From the NCBI GenBank assembly GCA_946480515.1, contig CAMLKX010000063.1:1-9167 (forward strand): a DNA stretch of 9,167 nt, read 5' to 3'. Position numbers and translations under genes: made by a program. Every line of letters begins with the position of its first letter. The stretch's first letter is position 1. This DNA is from an uncultured Sphingomonadaceae bacterium. Its GTDB lineage: Bacteria > Pseudomonadota > Alphaproteobacteria > Sphingomonadales > Sphingomonadaceae. Below are positions 1-6,987 of this stretch, in pieces. The notes under the pieces are model-generated. The model saw nothing but the letters and a program-made list of their open reading frames with translations, made no database searches and was not told where the DNA came from.

Positions 1-1
1 G

Positions 2-655
2 TTTGAGCGGGATTTCGCTGCGAGCAGCGCGCGGATTATCGATGCCACCGAAGGCGGTGTGCTCAAGCGCGGCGCGATCAGCATGACCTGCAAGGGGGAC
101 TCTCCCGAAGTGGTGGCCCACACCGTGGGGTGTGCGCTGCCGGGCATCGAGATCAAATGCATTGACGACGATCGCGCTCCGGTGAGGCCTGGGGAGTCCG
201 GAGAAATCCTGGTGCGCGGGCGGGGCGTGATGCTCGGGTATCTCGACAATCCGGAAGCGACGCGGGAGTCGATCGACGAGGATGGCTGGCTGCATACCGG
301 GGATATCGGCTGCCTCGACGAGAGAGGCTATCTGAAGATCACCGATCGCAAGAAGGACATGTACATCACCGGCGGCTTCAACTGCTATCCGGCGGAGATC
401 GAGAAATTGCTTGCCGCGCACCCTGCAATCGAGATTGCCGCGGTGATCGGAGTCCCAGACGAGCGGATGGGCGAAGTCGGAAGAGCCTTTGTCGTGCTGC
501 GCCCTGGCGCCACCGCGAATGAGCCGGAAATCATCGCCTGGGCCAAGGAAAATATGGCCAATTACAAGGTTCCCCGCTCGGTAGAATTCGTCGGCGAGCT
601 TCCCCGTAATGCGGGCGGCAAGGTGCTGCGAACGGTGTTGCGGGAGACCGCCTGA
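2..655 (+). CDS. Acyl-CoA synthetase (AMP-dependent ligase), C-terminal part, 5' end outside window
   Basis: This is the last 217 residues of an ANL-superfamily acid:CoA ligase. The frame is open from base 2, so the true start lies left of the window. The family activates a carboxylic acid with ATP to an acyl-adenylate and then forms the CoA thioester. Visible motifs, in fragment numbering, are the LHTGD core motif (D101, ribose binding), the TDRKKD hinge (R116), GGFNCYPAEIE just after it, and the C-terminal PRNAGGK motif with the catalytic lysine K207. The C-terminal lid domain is complete. The GGFNxYPAEIE stretch resembles FadD3-type ligases of steroid ring degradation, but this is a resemblance only and no symbol is assigned. 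The adenine-binding region near the window start reads DATEGG instead of the usual YGxTE. The next gene follows after 38 bases on the same strand, so the two are probably co-transcribed. Confidence 0.9.
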   Translation, partial: FERDFAASSARIIDATEGGVLKRGAISMTCKGDSPEVVAHTVGCALPGIEIKCIDDDRAPVRPGESGEILVRGRGVMLGYLDNPEATRESIDEDGWLHTGDIGCLDERGYLKITDRKKDMYITGGFNCYPAEIEKLLAAHPAIEIAAVIGVPDERMGEVGRAFVVLRPGATANEPEIIAWAKENMANYKVPRSVEFVGELPRNAGGKVLRTVLRETA

Positions 656-693
656 AACCGCAGCGGAAAAATAAAAAGAGTTGGAGTGATGCC

Positions 694-1485
694 ATGAAGC
701 GCTTGGAAAATAAGGTTGCCGTGATCACCGGCGGTGCTCGCGGTATGGGCGAAGCAACCGCGCGGCTATTTGCCCAGGAAGGGGCAATCACGATCATCGC
801 GGATGTGCTTGCCGACGAAGGCGAGAAACTCGCCGCTGAGCTGGGTGGGGCTGCGATGTTCAAGCGATTGGACGTCACGGACGAGAGCGGCTGGGAACAG
901 CTCGTTGCTGAGGTCCTTGACCGGCATGGCCGGATCGACGCGCTCGTGAATAACGCCGGCGTGGTTCACTTCGCGGAGATTACCAACATCTCTGCCGCCG
1001 ATATCGACCGCGTCTATTCGATCAACGTCAAGGGGCCGCTGCTTGGAATGAAGCACGCCGGTGCCGCGATGATCCGTGCGCAATCGGGCGCCATCGTCAA
1101 TATTTCCTCTGTCGATGGTCTACGCGGCGCCAATGCGCTCGCGCTTTACTCTTCGAGCAAATGGGCGGTTCGCGGCATGACCAAGACCGCGGCGCTCGAG
1201 TTCGGGCACCACGGCATTCGGGTCAACTCGGTCCATCCCGGCGGGGTCGACACGGTGATGGGCAACCCCCAAGGGTTGAAGGGCGCCGACGTGAACAAGG
1301 ACTACGCTCGTGTGCCCCTGCAGCGGATCGGTGCGCCAGGCGAGATCGCCGCAGCCTCGCTGTTCCTCTGCTCGGACGAGGCCTCCTACATCACCGGAGC
1401 TGAGCTTGCCGTCGATGGCGGCTGGAATGCAGGCTATTACCACTCCTACATGCCTGGAGCGCCGGCATCGCTGACCGGCAACTAA
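694..1485 (+). CDS. SDR family oxidoreductase, similar to 3-alpha/20-beta-hydroxysteroid dehydrogenases
   Basis: A classical short-chain dehydrogenase of 263 residues, the usual family length. The cofactor site is TGGARGMG (12-19), with D37 at the end of strand 2, which favours NAD(H) over NADP(H). NNAG is at 86-89. The catalytic tetrad is visible as N111, S139, Y152 and K156 (YSSSK). The C-terminal stretch SYITGAELAVDGGW and the HPGGVDT loop closely follow the pattern of bacterial 3-alpha/20-beta-hydroxysteroid dehydrogenases, so oxidation or reduction of a secondary alcohol or ketone on an alicyclic or steroid-like ring is a reasonable guess. The substrate is not proven. The ATG at 694 is preceded by GGAG at 682-685. 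The gene lies 38 bases after the acyl-CoA synthetase and 124 bases before the VOC-like gene. Confidence 0.93.
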   Translation: MKRLENKVAVITGGARGMGEATARLFAQEGAITIIADVLADEGEKLAAELGGAAMFKRLDVTDESGWEQLVAEVLDRHGRIDALVNNAGVVHFAEITNISAADIDRVYSINVKGPLLGMKHAGAAMIRAQSGAIVNISSVDGLRGANALALYSSSKWAVRGMTKTAALEFGHHGIRVNSVHPGGVDTVMGNPQGLKGADVNKDYARVPLQRIGAPGEIAAASLFLCSDEASYITGAELAVDGGWNAGYYHSYMPGAPASLTGN

Positions 1486-1593
1486 GCCTGCTTACTAAAG
1501 CGCTTGTGACCCTCCGGGGGACGGTTTACTGCAGCCCGGCCAGACTCGTGATGTGAATTCAGCGCAATCAACGGGTCGATCAATGTTTCAGAC

Positions 1594-1599
1594 GAGAGG
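1594..1599 (+). promoter_or_regulatory. Ribosome binding site deciding the start of the VOC-like gene
   Basis: The sequence GAGAGG lies 10 bases before the ATG at 1610. The earlier in-frame candidates, GTG at 1553 and ATG at 1583, have no comparable purine-rich site, so 1610 is preferred. Confidence 0.5.
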
Positions 1600-1609
1600 T
1601 GCGTCGAAT

Positions 1610-2290
1610 ATGGCTACGCAAGTTGCGCAAACACCAAGCTCATGCACGATGGGTCACGTCGCCCTTCACTACAACAAGCCCGAGGAAGGTCCGCTCGCGG
1701 CCCGGCTGATGAAACTGATCGGCTTTGTCGAGACCCAGGACCTGATTCTGCCCAACGGCGCGCATTTCTATCGCTTTGTCGTGGATCCCAAGCATGAGGC
1801 ACGGGGCGACGGAATCTTCTTTCTCGCTCCGGTCCCGGAAGCGCAGCGCAACCTGGTGAAAGCGATCCATGAATCGCTGAAGATCGGCTCGCCCGACGAA
1901 CATCCCGCCGTTGGTGAGATGCGTGCGGCGATTGAATCCGATCCGGAATACAGCTTCCACGTCGGGTTTTTGCTCGATTCACTCGACACCCTCGAACAAA
2001 TCGTTCTCAACGTGAGAGAGCTTGGAGAAAAAGATCCGGAGCTCAAGGGCCGGGTCAAGGTCACCCTCAACCGATCGCTGCCGGGAACGCCAGAGGTCGA
2101 TAAGCGGCTCGACGAATCTCCGCTGTATGGCGACGTGAAGCGGTATGCTTACGGGCGCAACGGCGTCCAGGCGTTCATCGAGACCGATCTGCTCAGCAGC
2201 GGAACGCTCGGCGAGAGCATGGTGATTGAACTCGATTACGTCTTCCCCGGTTACAAAAGCCACGTCCTTTCGGTGGTCGAAACCGCCTGA
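1610..2290 (+). CDS. VOC-superfamily-like protein of unknown function
   Basis: A 226-residue protein from the preferred ATG at 1610. In-frame starts at 1553 (GTG) and 1583 (ATG) would add 19 or 9 polar residues with no conserved look. Two weakly repeated modules can be seen. The first begins GHVALHY (15-21) and continues to HFYRFVVD (52-59). The second begins FHVGFLLDSLDTLEQIV (116-132) and ends near FIETDLL (189-195). This beta-alpha-beta-beta-beta pairing with His at strand starts (H16, H117) and an acidic residue late (E191) is typical of the vicinal-oxygen-chelate fold, which includes extradiol dioxygenases, glyoxalases and isomerases. Which residues bind metal, if any, cannot be settled by eye. 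No signal peptide or membrane segment is seen. Its place between two SDRs suggests a step in the same catabolic route; a ring-cleaving or isomerising role is speculative. Confidence 0.75.
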   Translation: MATQVAQTPSSCTMGHVALHYNKPEEGPLAARLMKLIGFVETQDLILPNGAHFYRFVVDPKHEARGDGIFFLAPVPEAQRNLVKAIHESLKIGSPDEHPAVGEMRAAIESDPEYSFHVGFLLDSLDTLEQIVLNVRELGEKDPELKGRVKVTLNRSLPGTPEVDKRLDESPLYGDVKRYAYGRNGVQAFIETDLLSSGTLGESMVIELDYVFPGYKSHVLSVVETA

Positions 2291-2352
2291 ACCAACGGCC
2301 AGGGTTCAGCACGATCCGCCGTTCGCGAATGCAAAGCCGGTAGAGGAAATCG

Positions 2353-3207
2353 ATGTCAGTTGATCGGGAGAAGTTCACCGGCGGAGTCGCGGTGATCACC
2401 GGAGCAGGTGCCGGAATTGGCTCAGGGCTGGCACGCCGTGCTGGCGAACTCGGCATGACGGTGGTGGTGACTGACATATCCGGGGATCGCGCCCAGCGCG
2501 TGGCGGCGGAAATTCAGTCGGCCGGCGGAACGGCGGAGGCGATCATCGTCGATGTTTCGAAGCCTGCGGAACTGGATCGGCTTGCGGCGGAAGTGTTCGA
2601 TCGTTTCGGAGAGGTGCGCCTGCTGATCAATAATGCGGGCATCGAGACCATTGGGCTGACGTGGGAAATTCCCGTCGAGCGCTGGGAAGCAACGCTCAAC
2701 ATCAACATCCATGGCGTGATCCATGGAGTGAGAGCGTTTGTCCCCCGGATGTTGAAGAGCGGCAAGGAAGCCTGGATTGCGAACCTGTCCTCGATCGGTG
2801 CTTTCGCGGCCATGCCGACGCAAACTGCCTATACGGTGACCAAACACGCGGTGCAGTCGTTCAGCGAGTGCCTGTACCTTGAGATGGAATATTCGGGGGC
2901 TCCGATCCATGTCAGCTCGATCATGCCCGGGATGCTGAAAACCAGCATTTTCGATGCAGACGCTGGAGCTGGCGAGCCGGAGAGCGCCGTGCGCCACCGC
3001 ACCGTCATGCGGGAGATGATGCGCGAATATGGGATGGATCTGGCCGAGGGCTGCAAATTGATTCTGGAACAGGTCGCGGCAAACAAGTTCTGGGTATCGA
3101 CCCAGCCGGAGATGACGGAGCAGTTGCTGTCCGCGCGCATCGACTTCTTCCAGAAGCAGCGACCGCCGGAACTCACCGGGCAGGCTCGTCAGCTGTTGGA
3201 CGCCTGA
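2353..3207 (+). CDS. SDR family NAD(P)-dependent oxidoreductase with C-terminal extension
   Basis: A 284-residue short-chain dehydrogenase. The cofactor motif is TGAGAGIG (16-23), D41 follows strand 2 and suggests NAD(H), NNAG is at 93-96, and the catalytic residues are N118, S147, Y160 and K164 (YTVTK). Residues from about 195 onward differ from the standard SDR ending. There is no ITG...DGG terminus; instead a longer helical region with MREMMREYG and FFQKQRPPEL follows, as in SDR subgroups in which the substrate lid and C-terminus are remodelled. The ATG at 2353 is preceded by AGAGGAAA at 2342-2349. It sits 62 bases after the VOC-like gene, and only one base separates its stop from the dehydrogenase that follows, so the pair is probably translationally coupled. 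The substrate is unknown; a hydroxyl/keto conversion in the same pathway is inferred. Confidence 0.92.
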   Translation: MSVDREKFTGGVAVITGAGAGIGSGLARRAGELGMTVVVTDISGDRAQRVAAEIQSAGGTAEAIIVDVSKPAELDRLAAEVFDRFGEVRLLINNAGIETIGLTWEIPVERWEATLNINIHGVIHGVRAFVPRMLKSGKEAWIANLSSIGAFAAMPTQTAYTVTKHAVQSFSECLYLEMEYSGAPIHVSSIMPGMLKTSIFDADAGAGEPESAVRHRTVMREMMREYGMDLAEGCKLILEQVAANKFWVSTQPEMTEQLLSARIDFFQKQRPPELTGQARQLLDA

Positions 3208-3208
3208 A

Positions 3209-4237
3209 ATGCGGGCCGCAGTCTTTCAGGCTGCCGGCCAGCCTCTGAGCATCGAGACGGTCCCCGATCCGCAGCCCCGGGAGGATGAGGTTGTCATTGC
3301 CGTCGCCGGTGCCGGGATTTGCGGCTCCGACCTGCATGTCACCCAGTTTCCGGGCTTCGCGTCCCCAGGCACGATCCTCGGTCATGAATTTGCGGGAACG
3401 ATCGTCGGTCTCGGCCAGCAGGTAAGCGGCGGCTGGAAAAGCGGCGATCGTGTCACCGCCTTGCCGGTGATGCCGTGCCGGACCTGCGAGGCCTGCCAAA
3501 ACCACTTTCCGGCGCTATGTCCGAACATGCTGAACATCGGCAATTCGCTAGATGCGCCGGGCGCATACTCACAGTACGTCCGCGTTCGTGCCGACCTGCT
3601 GCAGCGCGTTCCTGACGGTGTGACGTGGAATGAGGCGGCGATGATCGAGCCGCTCGCGGTTGGTCATCATATCGTTGGGCGCGCTCAGCTGCGGCCGGAC
3701 GATACCGTCCTTGTCCTCGGCGGCGGACCGATCGGAGTGGCCGTGACCTTGTTTGCTCGAAGGGCAGGGGTCAAGCATGTGGTGGTGAGCGAGCCCGCAG
3801 AGGTCCGCCGCGAACGATCCTTGGCTGTCGGAGCGACGGCGACAATCGACCCCAGCAAGGAAGATGTCGCGGAACGTTTCGCCTCCCACGCCGGTAGGCG
3901 GCCGACGGTCGTGTTCGAATGCGTTGGCCTGCCGGGAATGCTTCACCAGGCCGTCGAGCTGGTTGGCCTCCGCGGCAGGATCGTGATCGCAGGTGTGGTG
4001 TTCGAGGAGGACCGGTTGCCGCCGCTTACCGCTCTGGGCAAGGAAGTGACGATCACTTACAGCCAGGCCTATGAGGAGCGGGATTTTGCGGCGGTGATCG
4101 ACGCAATGGCCGCCAGCGCGATCGATGCAACCCCGATTCATACCGCAACGATATCGCTCGACGAACTCCCTTCGATGTTCGAGAGGCTCCGATCCAATTC
4201 GCCGCACTGCAAGGTGCTGATCGATCCAACTCTTTAA
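3209..4237 (+). CDS. Zinc-dependent medium-chain alcohol dehydrogenase (MDR family)
   Basis: A 342-residue zinc-type dehydrogenase, full length for the family. The catalytic zinc ligands are C38 (GICGSD), H59-E60 (GHE) and probably E147 (IEPLA). A structural zinc lobe is present, with four cysteines at 90, 93, 96 and 104. The Rossmann motif GGGPIG is at 171-176, and E195 at the end of strand 2 points to NAD(H). The overall pattern is that of sorbitol/threonine/2,3-butanediol-type dehydrogenases, which oxidise secondary alcohols or reduce ketones; the natural substrate cannot be read from the sequence. The start lies one base after the upstream SDR stop, with only a weak upstream GGA, which suggests coupled translation. 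A redox gene immediately coupled to another redox gene suggests successive or paired steps. The gene ends the rightward block and converges on the racemase-family gene. Confidence 0.93.
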   Translation: MRAAVFQAAGQPLSIETVPDPQPREDEVVIAVAGAGICGSDLHVTQFPGFASPGTILGHEFAGTIVGLGQQVSGGWKSGDRVTALPVMPCRTCEACQNHFPALCPNMLNIGNSLDAPGAYSQYVRVRADLLQRVPDGVTWNEAAMIEPLAVGHHIVGRAQLRPDDTVLVLGGGPIGVAVTLFARRAGVKHVVVSEPAEVRRERSLAVGATATIDPSKEDVAERFASHAGRRPTVVFECVGLPGMLHQAVELVGLRGRIVIAGVVFEEDRLPPLTALGKEVTITYSQAYEERDFAAVIDAMAASAIDATPIHTATISLDELPSMFERLRSNSPHCKVLIDPTL

Positions 4238-4252
4238 GCGCGGCCGCCGCTT
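4236..4252. terminator. Possible weak bidirectional terminator hairpin
   Basis: AAGCG (4236-4240) can pair with CGCTT (4248-4252) around a 7-base GC-rich loop. The element spans the whole gap between the two convergent stop codons. No uridine run follows on either strand, so it is at best a weak terminator. Confidence 0.25.
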
Positions 4253-4953
4253 CAGCCACCCTCGACCAAACGCTTGAGCTTGCGTACCGCCGCATGCGGC
4301 GTGGTGAGAACGGGTTCACTTCGAACGGCCACGACGAGCGGTGCTGCTCGCGCCATTGAGAATTGCCCGAGGATCAGGACATCAATGGGAGGCATCGCAG
4401 CGGCAGCTTCCGCGATCAGGCGGTCATGCAGTTCCGTGTCGCCCCGCTGCAGCGCGGGGAGCGCCCCATCAGCGACTGCACTGATGACTGACGGACAACC
4501 TTGGCCGCGTGATCGAGCGATGGCGGCCATTTCATCCGACAGCGGCTTAACGGATCCCGCGAACGTCAGGAGGAGCCCGATCCGCCCACTACTCGGTTGC
4601 TCGCGGCAGAGATCGAGCGCCTCGTCGAATGCGCCCTCGTTTGGGGCGAGGACCGGGATGCTCAAGTCCGCCTTCACACGATCGATAGCGGGCCCGAACG
4701 CCGAACAGGTGAACAGGAGACCGCGCGTGGGCTCCCCTCCATGTGCGGCAGCGGCGTAGCGGCCAAGCGATAAAAAACGGTCGTAAATCGAGGGGGTGAT
4801 CTCCCCAAGCGCAGCAAGATCCCTCGCCAGCGAGTCATCCAGCAGATTGTTGAACTGAGCGTTCGGCCACAGCTCGCGCACCGCCGCGACAGCCGGGCCA
4901 GGAGACTCGGTCAGGGCACTGATCAAGGTAATTCGGGGCGTACGGTCCGTCAT
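4252..4953 (-). CDS. Asp/Glu racemase-superfamily protein, second catalytic cysteine absent
   Basis: A 233-residue protein of the aspartate/glutamate/hydantoin racemase superfamily, which also includes maleate isomerase and arylmalonate decarboxylase. The first active-site segment is LLFTCSAFG with C83. A conserved GRIGLLLT stretch (123-130) opens the second half. At the second active-site position, where two-cysteine members carry GCT or similar, this protein has GQFSMA (196-201) and no cysteine. A one-cysteine active site is not compatible with the standard two-base racemase mechanism, so it is more likely an isomerase, lyase or decarboxylase-like member, or acts on another substrate. The start at 4953 is chosen because GGGAG lies 5 bases upstream; an in-frame ATG at 4965 would add four residues. 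It is convergent with the zinc dehydrogenase and divergent from the SDR at 5051. Confidence 0.82.
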   Translation of the reverse strand: MTDRTPRITLISALTESPGPAVAAVRELWPNAQFNNLLDDSLARDLAALGEITPSIYDRFLSLGRYAAAAHGGEPTRGLLFTCSAFGPAIDRVKADLSIPVLAPNEGAFDEALDLCREQPSSGRIGLLLTFAGSVKPLSDEMAAIARSRGQGCPSVISAVADGALPALQRGDTELHDRLIAEAAAAMPPIDVLILGQFSMARAAPLVVAVRSEPVLTTPHAAVRKLKRLVEGG

Positions 4954-5050
4954 CTCTTCTCCCATGGAGTCAGCGCCAATGCCTGCTTGTCAACCGGGTG
5001 GCGATGTCTCAGGTCGACGTGCAATCTCACCGGGATGAGAGGGAGAAGAA
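4954..5050. promoter_or_regulatory. Divergent intergenic region with likely promoters for both neighbours
   Basis: This 97-bp gap separates the starts of the racemase-family gene (leftward) and the SDR (rightward), so promoters for both should lie here or overlap the gene ends. A TTGACA-like hexamer is present on the minus strand (4993-4988), and an overlapping TTGTCA on the plus strand (4987-4992). Neither has a convincing -10 box at standard spacing. No clear operator palindrome longer than the GTCGAC site near 5013-5018 is seen. Confidence 0.35.
4958..4962 (-). promoter_or_regulatory. Ribosome binding site deciding the racemase-family start
   Basis: GGGAG on the minus strand lies 5 bases upstream of the ATG at 4953. 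It overlaps the alternative ATG at 4965, which has no good site of its own. Confidence 0.55.
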
Positions 5051-5845
5051 ATGCTGAGACTTGACGGCAAGGTTGCGATTGTCACCGGGTGCGGTTCGTA
5101 TGGCCCAGGGTGGGGCAATGGCAAGGCAATCGCGACCCTTCTTGCGCGTCAAGGTGCGATGGTGGTGGGAATCGATCTGACGCAGGAGGCAGCGGACGAA
5201 ACGCGGCTCGTTATCGAACAGGAAGGCCATTCGCTCCATACGGCCGTGGGGGACGTCACCTGCAGCGATCAGGTGCAGCAGTTGGTGCGCGATACGCTCG
5301 CGCAGTTCGGGCGGATCGATATTCTGGTCAACAATGTGGGCCGCTCTGAACCCGGCAATCCGGCCACCATGGATGAATCCACGTGGCGTGCTCAGCTCGA
5401 CCTCAACCTGACCAGCGCATTCCTGATGACCAGGGCTGTCCTTCCGGGGATGGCTGATCAGGGCGCGGGAGCGATCGTCAGTATCTCGTCTGTCGCGGGG
5501 ATGCGCTGGATCGGCAAGGATCAGGTTGGCTACGCGGCGGCAAAGGCCGGCCTGGTGCAATTTACCAAGGTCACTGCGGTGGCCTTCGCAAGCAAGGGCG
5601 TGCGGCTCAACTGCGTCGTTCCAGGCTTGATGTTCACGCCGATCGTTCAGCGATTGGCGGACCGCTACGGCGGTGGCGACTATGACGCGATGGTTGCCAA
5701 GCGCCACGCCCAGGTGCCGATGGGCCGGATGGGTGATGCATGGGACGTCGCCAACGCCACCCTGTTCCTCGTTTCAGATGAGGCAAAATATATCACCGGC
5801 ACCGAGATCGTGGTTGACGGAGGCATTACGGCCTCGACGGGCTGA
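5051..5845 (+). CDS. SDR family oxidoreductase with extended glycine-rich loop
   Basis: A 264-residue short-chain dehydrogenase. The cofactor-binding segment is TGCGSYGPGWGNG (12-24), several residues longer than the normal TGxxxGxG. The expansion falls in the turn that wraps the cofactor pyrophosphate and occurs in a recognisable SDR subgroup. D42 after strand 2 favours NAD(H). The usual NNAG is NNVG (94-97), and the helix-4 motif is NLTS (N119) rather than NxxG. The catalytic residues S147, Y161 and K165 (YAAAK) are in place, and the C-terminus has the standard KYITGTEIVVDGG, so the enzyme looks intact. The start is preceded by GGGAGAAGAA directly before the ATG. It is divergent from the racemase-family gene. 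Its last 20 bases overlap, tail to tail, the end of the MFS gene on the other strand. The substrate is unknown. Confidence 0.92.
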   Translation: MLRLDGKVAIVTGCGSYGPGWGNGKAIATLLARQGAMVVGIDLTQEAADETRLVIEQEGHSLHTAVGDVTCSDQVQQLVRDTLAQFGRIDILVNNVGRSEPGNPATMDESTWRAQLDLNLTSAFLMTRAVLPGMADQGAGAIVSISSVAGMRWIGKDQVGYAAAKAGLVQFTKVTAVAFASKGVRLNCVVPGLMFTPIVQRLADRYGGGDYDAMVAKRHAQVPMGRMGDAWDVANATLFLVSDEAKYITGTEIVVDGGITASTG

Positions 5846-6965
5846 GCGCCTCATCGTCCAACGCGATCGCCCGTGTCTCGGGAAGGAGCCAGACGAGCGG
5901 GATGGCCGCGTAGATCGCAAAGCTGAGCAGAAAGCCGGCTTGTCCGACACCACCGACGGAGCTGGCCATGGCGCCCGCAACCGCGGGTCCGGCTACCATT
6001 CCCCAGCGCCCGATCAGATTGTTGCAAACGCCGTTCGCTGTTGCCCGAAGCTCGGTCGGAAACAGCTCCGAGTTCAGCGTGAAGCTCGCCGCCCAAATGC
6101 CGACGCTGGCCTGAACGACGATCCAGCTGATGGCAATGAGTGTGTGGCTCGTCGCCGAATAGGTTAGCTGCAAGCCAATGCCCATTATCAGGAGGTAGAG
6201 GCAGATGGTGATCCGTCGGCCAAGATGATCGAGCAGGAAGCCGGATATGATGTTCCCGGCGAGTGTACCGATCAGGATCACCGGGGCGAGGAATGTCAGG
6301 TCGGCCGCGCTCCAGCCGCGTTCCTGGACCAGGTAGACCGTGAAAAATACCGCGCCCCCGAACATCACGAAATTAAGGATCAGCCAGTACAAGCTCAACA
6401 ATAGCACCCGCTGTCGCAAGCCCGGTGCAGCGAGCTGTCTTAACTGCGTGGTCCACGGCGATATCGACGGGGACTCGGTCCTCAACCGGCGGAATGTCGG
6501 CGTTTCCTTCAGGAACAGGAACAGCAGCGGGAGGGCAAGAAGCGGAGCGCCGCCGATCACGAAGACAGACCTCCAGCCCAGCGGCGTGGACAATCCGAAC
6601 TCAAGGAACAGAAAGGGAAGAGCGGCACCAAATGCGCCAACCGAGCCGAGCAGCCCATTGGCGCGGCCCCGATAGCTGGCGGGCAAGGTCTCACTGAGGA
6701 TCAGATAGGACAAGGAGATCTGGGTGATGGCCAGCATGCGGGTAAAGAACTGAACGGCGGCATATTGCCACAGGTCGGTCACGAACGCGGTTGCCAGGGA
6801 CCCAGCGGCAAACCCCGCGGCGGACAGTAGCAGGATCGGCCGGCGGCCAAACCGGTCGGCAAGGCGGATGAGCAAGGCCGCAGCGATCGCGCCGAGACTG
6901 ACGAGTGCCAGCGCCTGGCCAAGAACCGCAGGGCCGACCCCGAAGTCCTGACTGACATAGGGCAA
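5826..6965 (-). CDS. MFS transporter, N-terminally truncated by a probable frameshift
   Basis: The main body of a major facilitator superfamily permease in the inner membrane, probably importing the substrate of the neighbouring catabolic genes by proton symport. The readable frame gives 379 residues if started at a TTG at 6965, and about 11 membrane segments, one fewer than the usual 12. Family signatures are present: RLADRFGRRP in the loop between helices 2 and 3, its second-half counterpart LLDHLGRR, and ELFPTELRATANG. The frame contains no ATG or GTG upstream of the TTG before an in-frame stop at 7116-7118, but the residues it encodes just upstream (DVSVTNVV, then LPYVSQDFG) match the second half of a normal MFS helix 1. 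The first half is found in another frame at 6988-7119. The gene is therefore either a pseudogene or affected by a sequencing error, rather than a genuine short protein. Confidence 0.82.
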   Translation of the reverse strand: MPYVSQDFGVGPAVLGQALALVSLGAIAAALLIRLADRFGRRPILLLSAAGFAAGSLATAFVTDLWQYAAVQFFTRMLAITQISLSYLILSETLPASYRGRANGLLGSVGAFGAALPFLFLEFGLSTPLGWRSVFVIGGAPLLALPLLFLFLKETPTFRRLRTESPSISPWTTQLRQLAAPGLRQRVLLLSLYWLILNFVMFGGAVFFTVYLVQERGWSAADLTFLAPVILIGTLAGNIISGFLLDHLGRRITICLYLLIMGIGLQLTYSATSHTLIAISWIVVQASVGIWAASFTLNSELFPTELRATANGVCNNLIGRWGMVAGPAVAGAMASSVGGVGQAGFLLSFAIYAAIPLVWLLPETRAIALDDEALSPSRP

Positions 6966-6987
6966 GACAACATTGGTGACGCTGACG

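Noticed and set aside
1553..1609. Upstream in-frame GTG (1553) and ATG (1583) as starts of the VOC-like gene
   Set aside because: No good ribosome-binding site and non-conserved polar residues; the ATG at 1610 has GAGAGG 10 bases upstream.
1486..1609. Terminator or small RNA in the 124-bp gap after the first SDR
   Set aside because: Only a weak imperfect pairing around the CCTCCGGGGGACGG stretch, with no uridine run and no convincing promoter.
3569..4207. Long open frame (212 codons) antisense to the zinc dehydrogenase
   Set aside because: It lies fully within a well-supported gene on the opposite strand; its translation is rich in Arg, His and Asp with no recognisable domain, as expected for a GC-rich shadow frame.
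4965..4993. A sigma-70 promoter starting from TTGACA on the minus strand
   Set aside because: The hexamer is good, but at 17 bp spacing the -10 position reads ACTCCA, so it is kept only as a weak hint in the intergenic entry.
5027..5707. Long open frame (226 codons) antisense to the third SDR
   Set aside because: A shadow of a strongly supported SDR; no motifs and low-complexity polar composition.
694..5845. The three SDR genes as a recent tandem duplication
   Set aside because: Their glycine motifs, active-site surroundings and C-termini differ widely; they belong to different SDR subgroups.
6425..6697. Plus-strand open frames inside the MFS gene
   Set aside because: These are shadows of the membrane-protein frame; Arg-rich translations without domain features.
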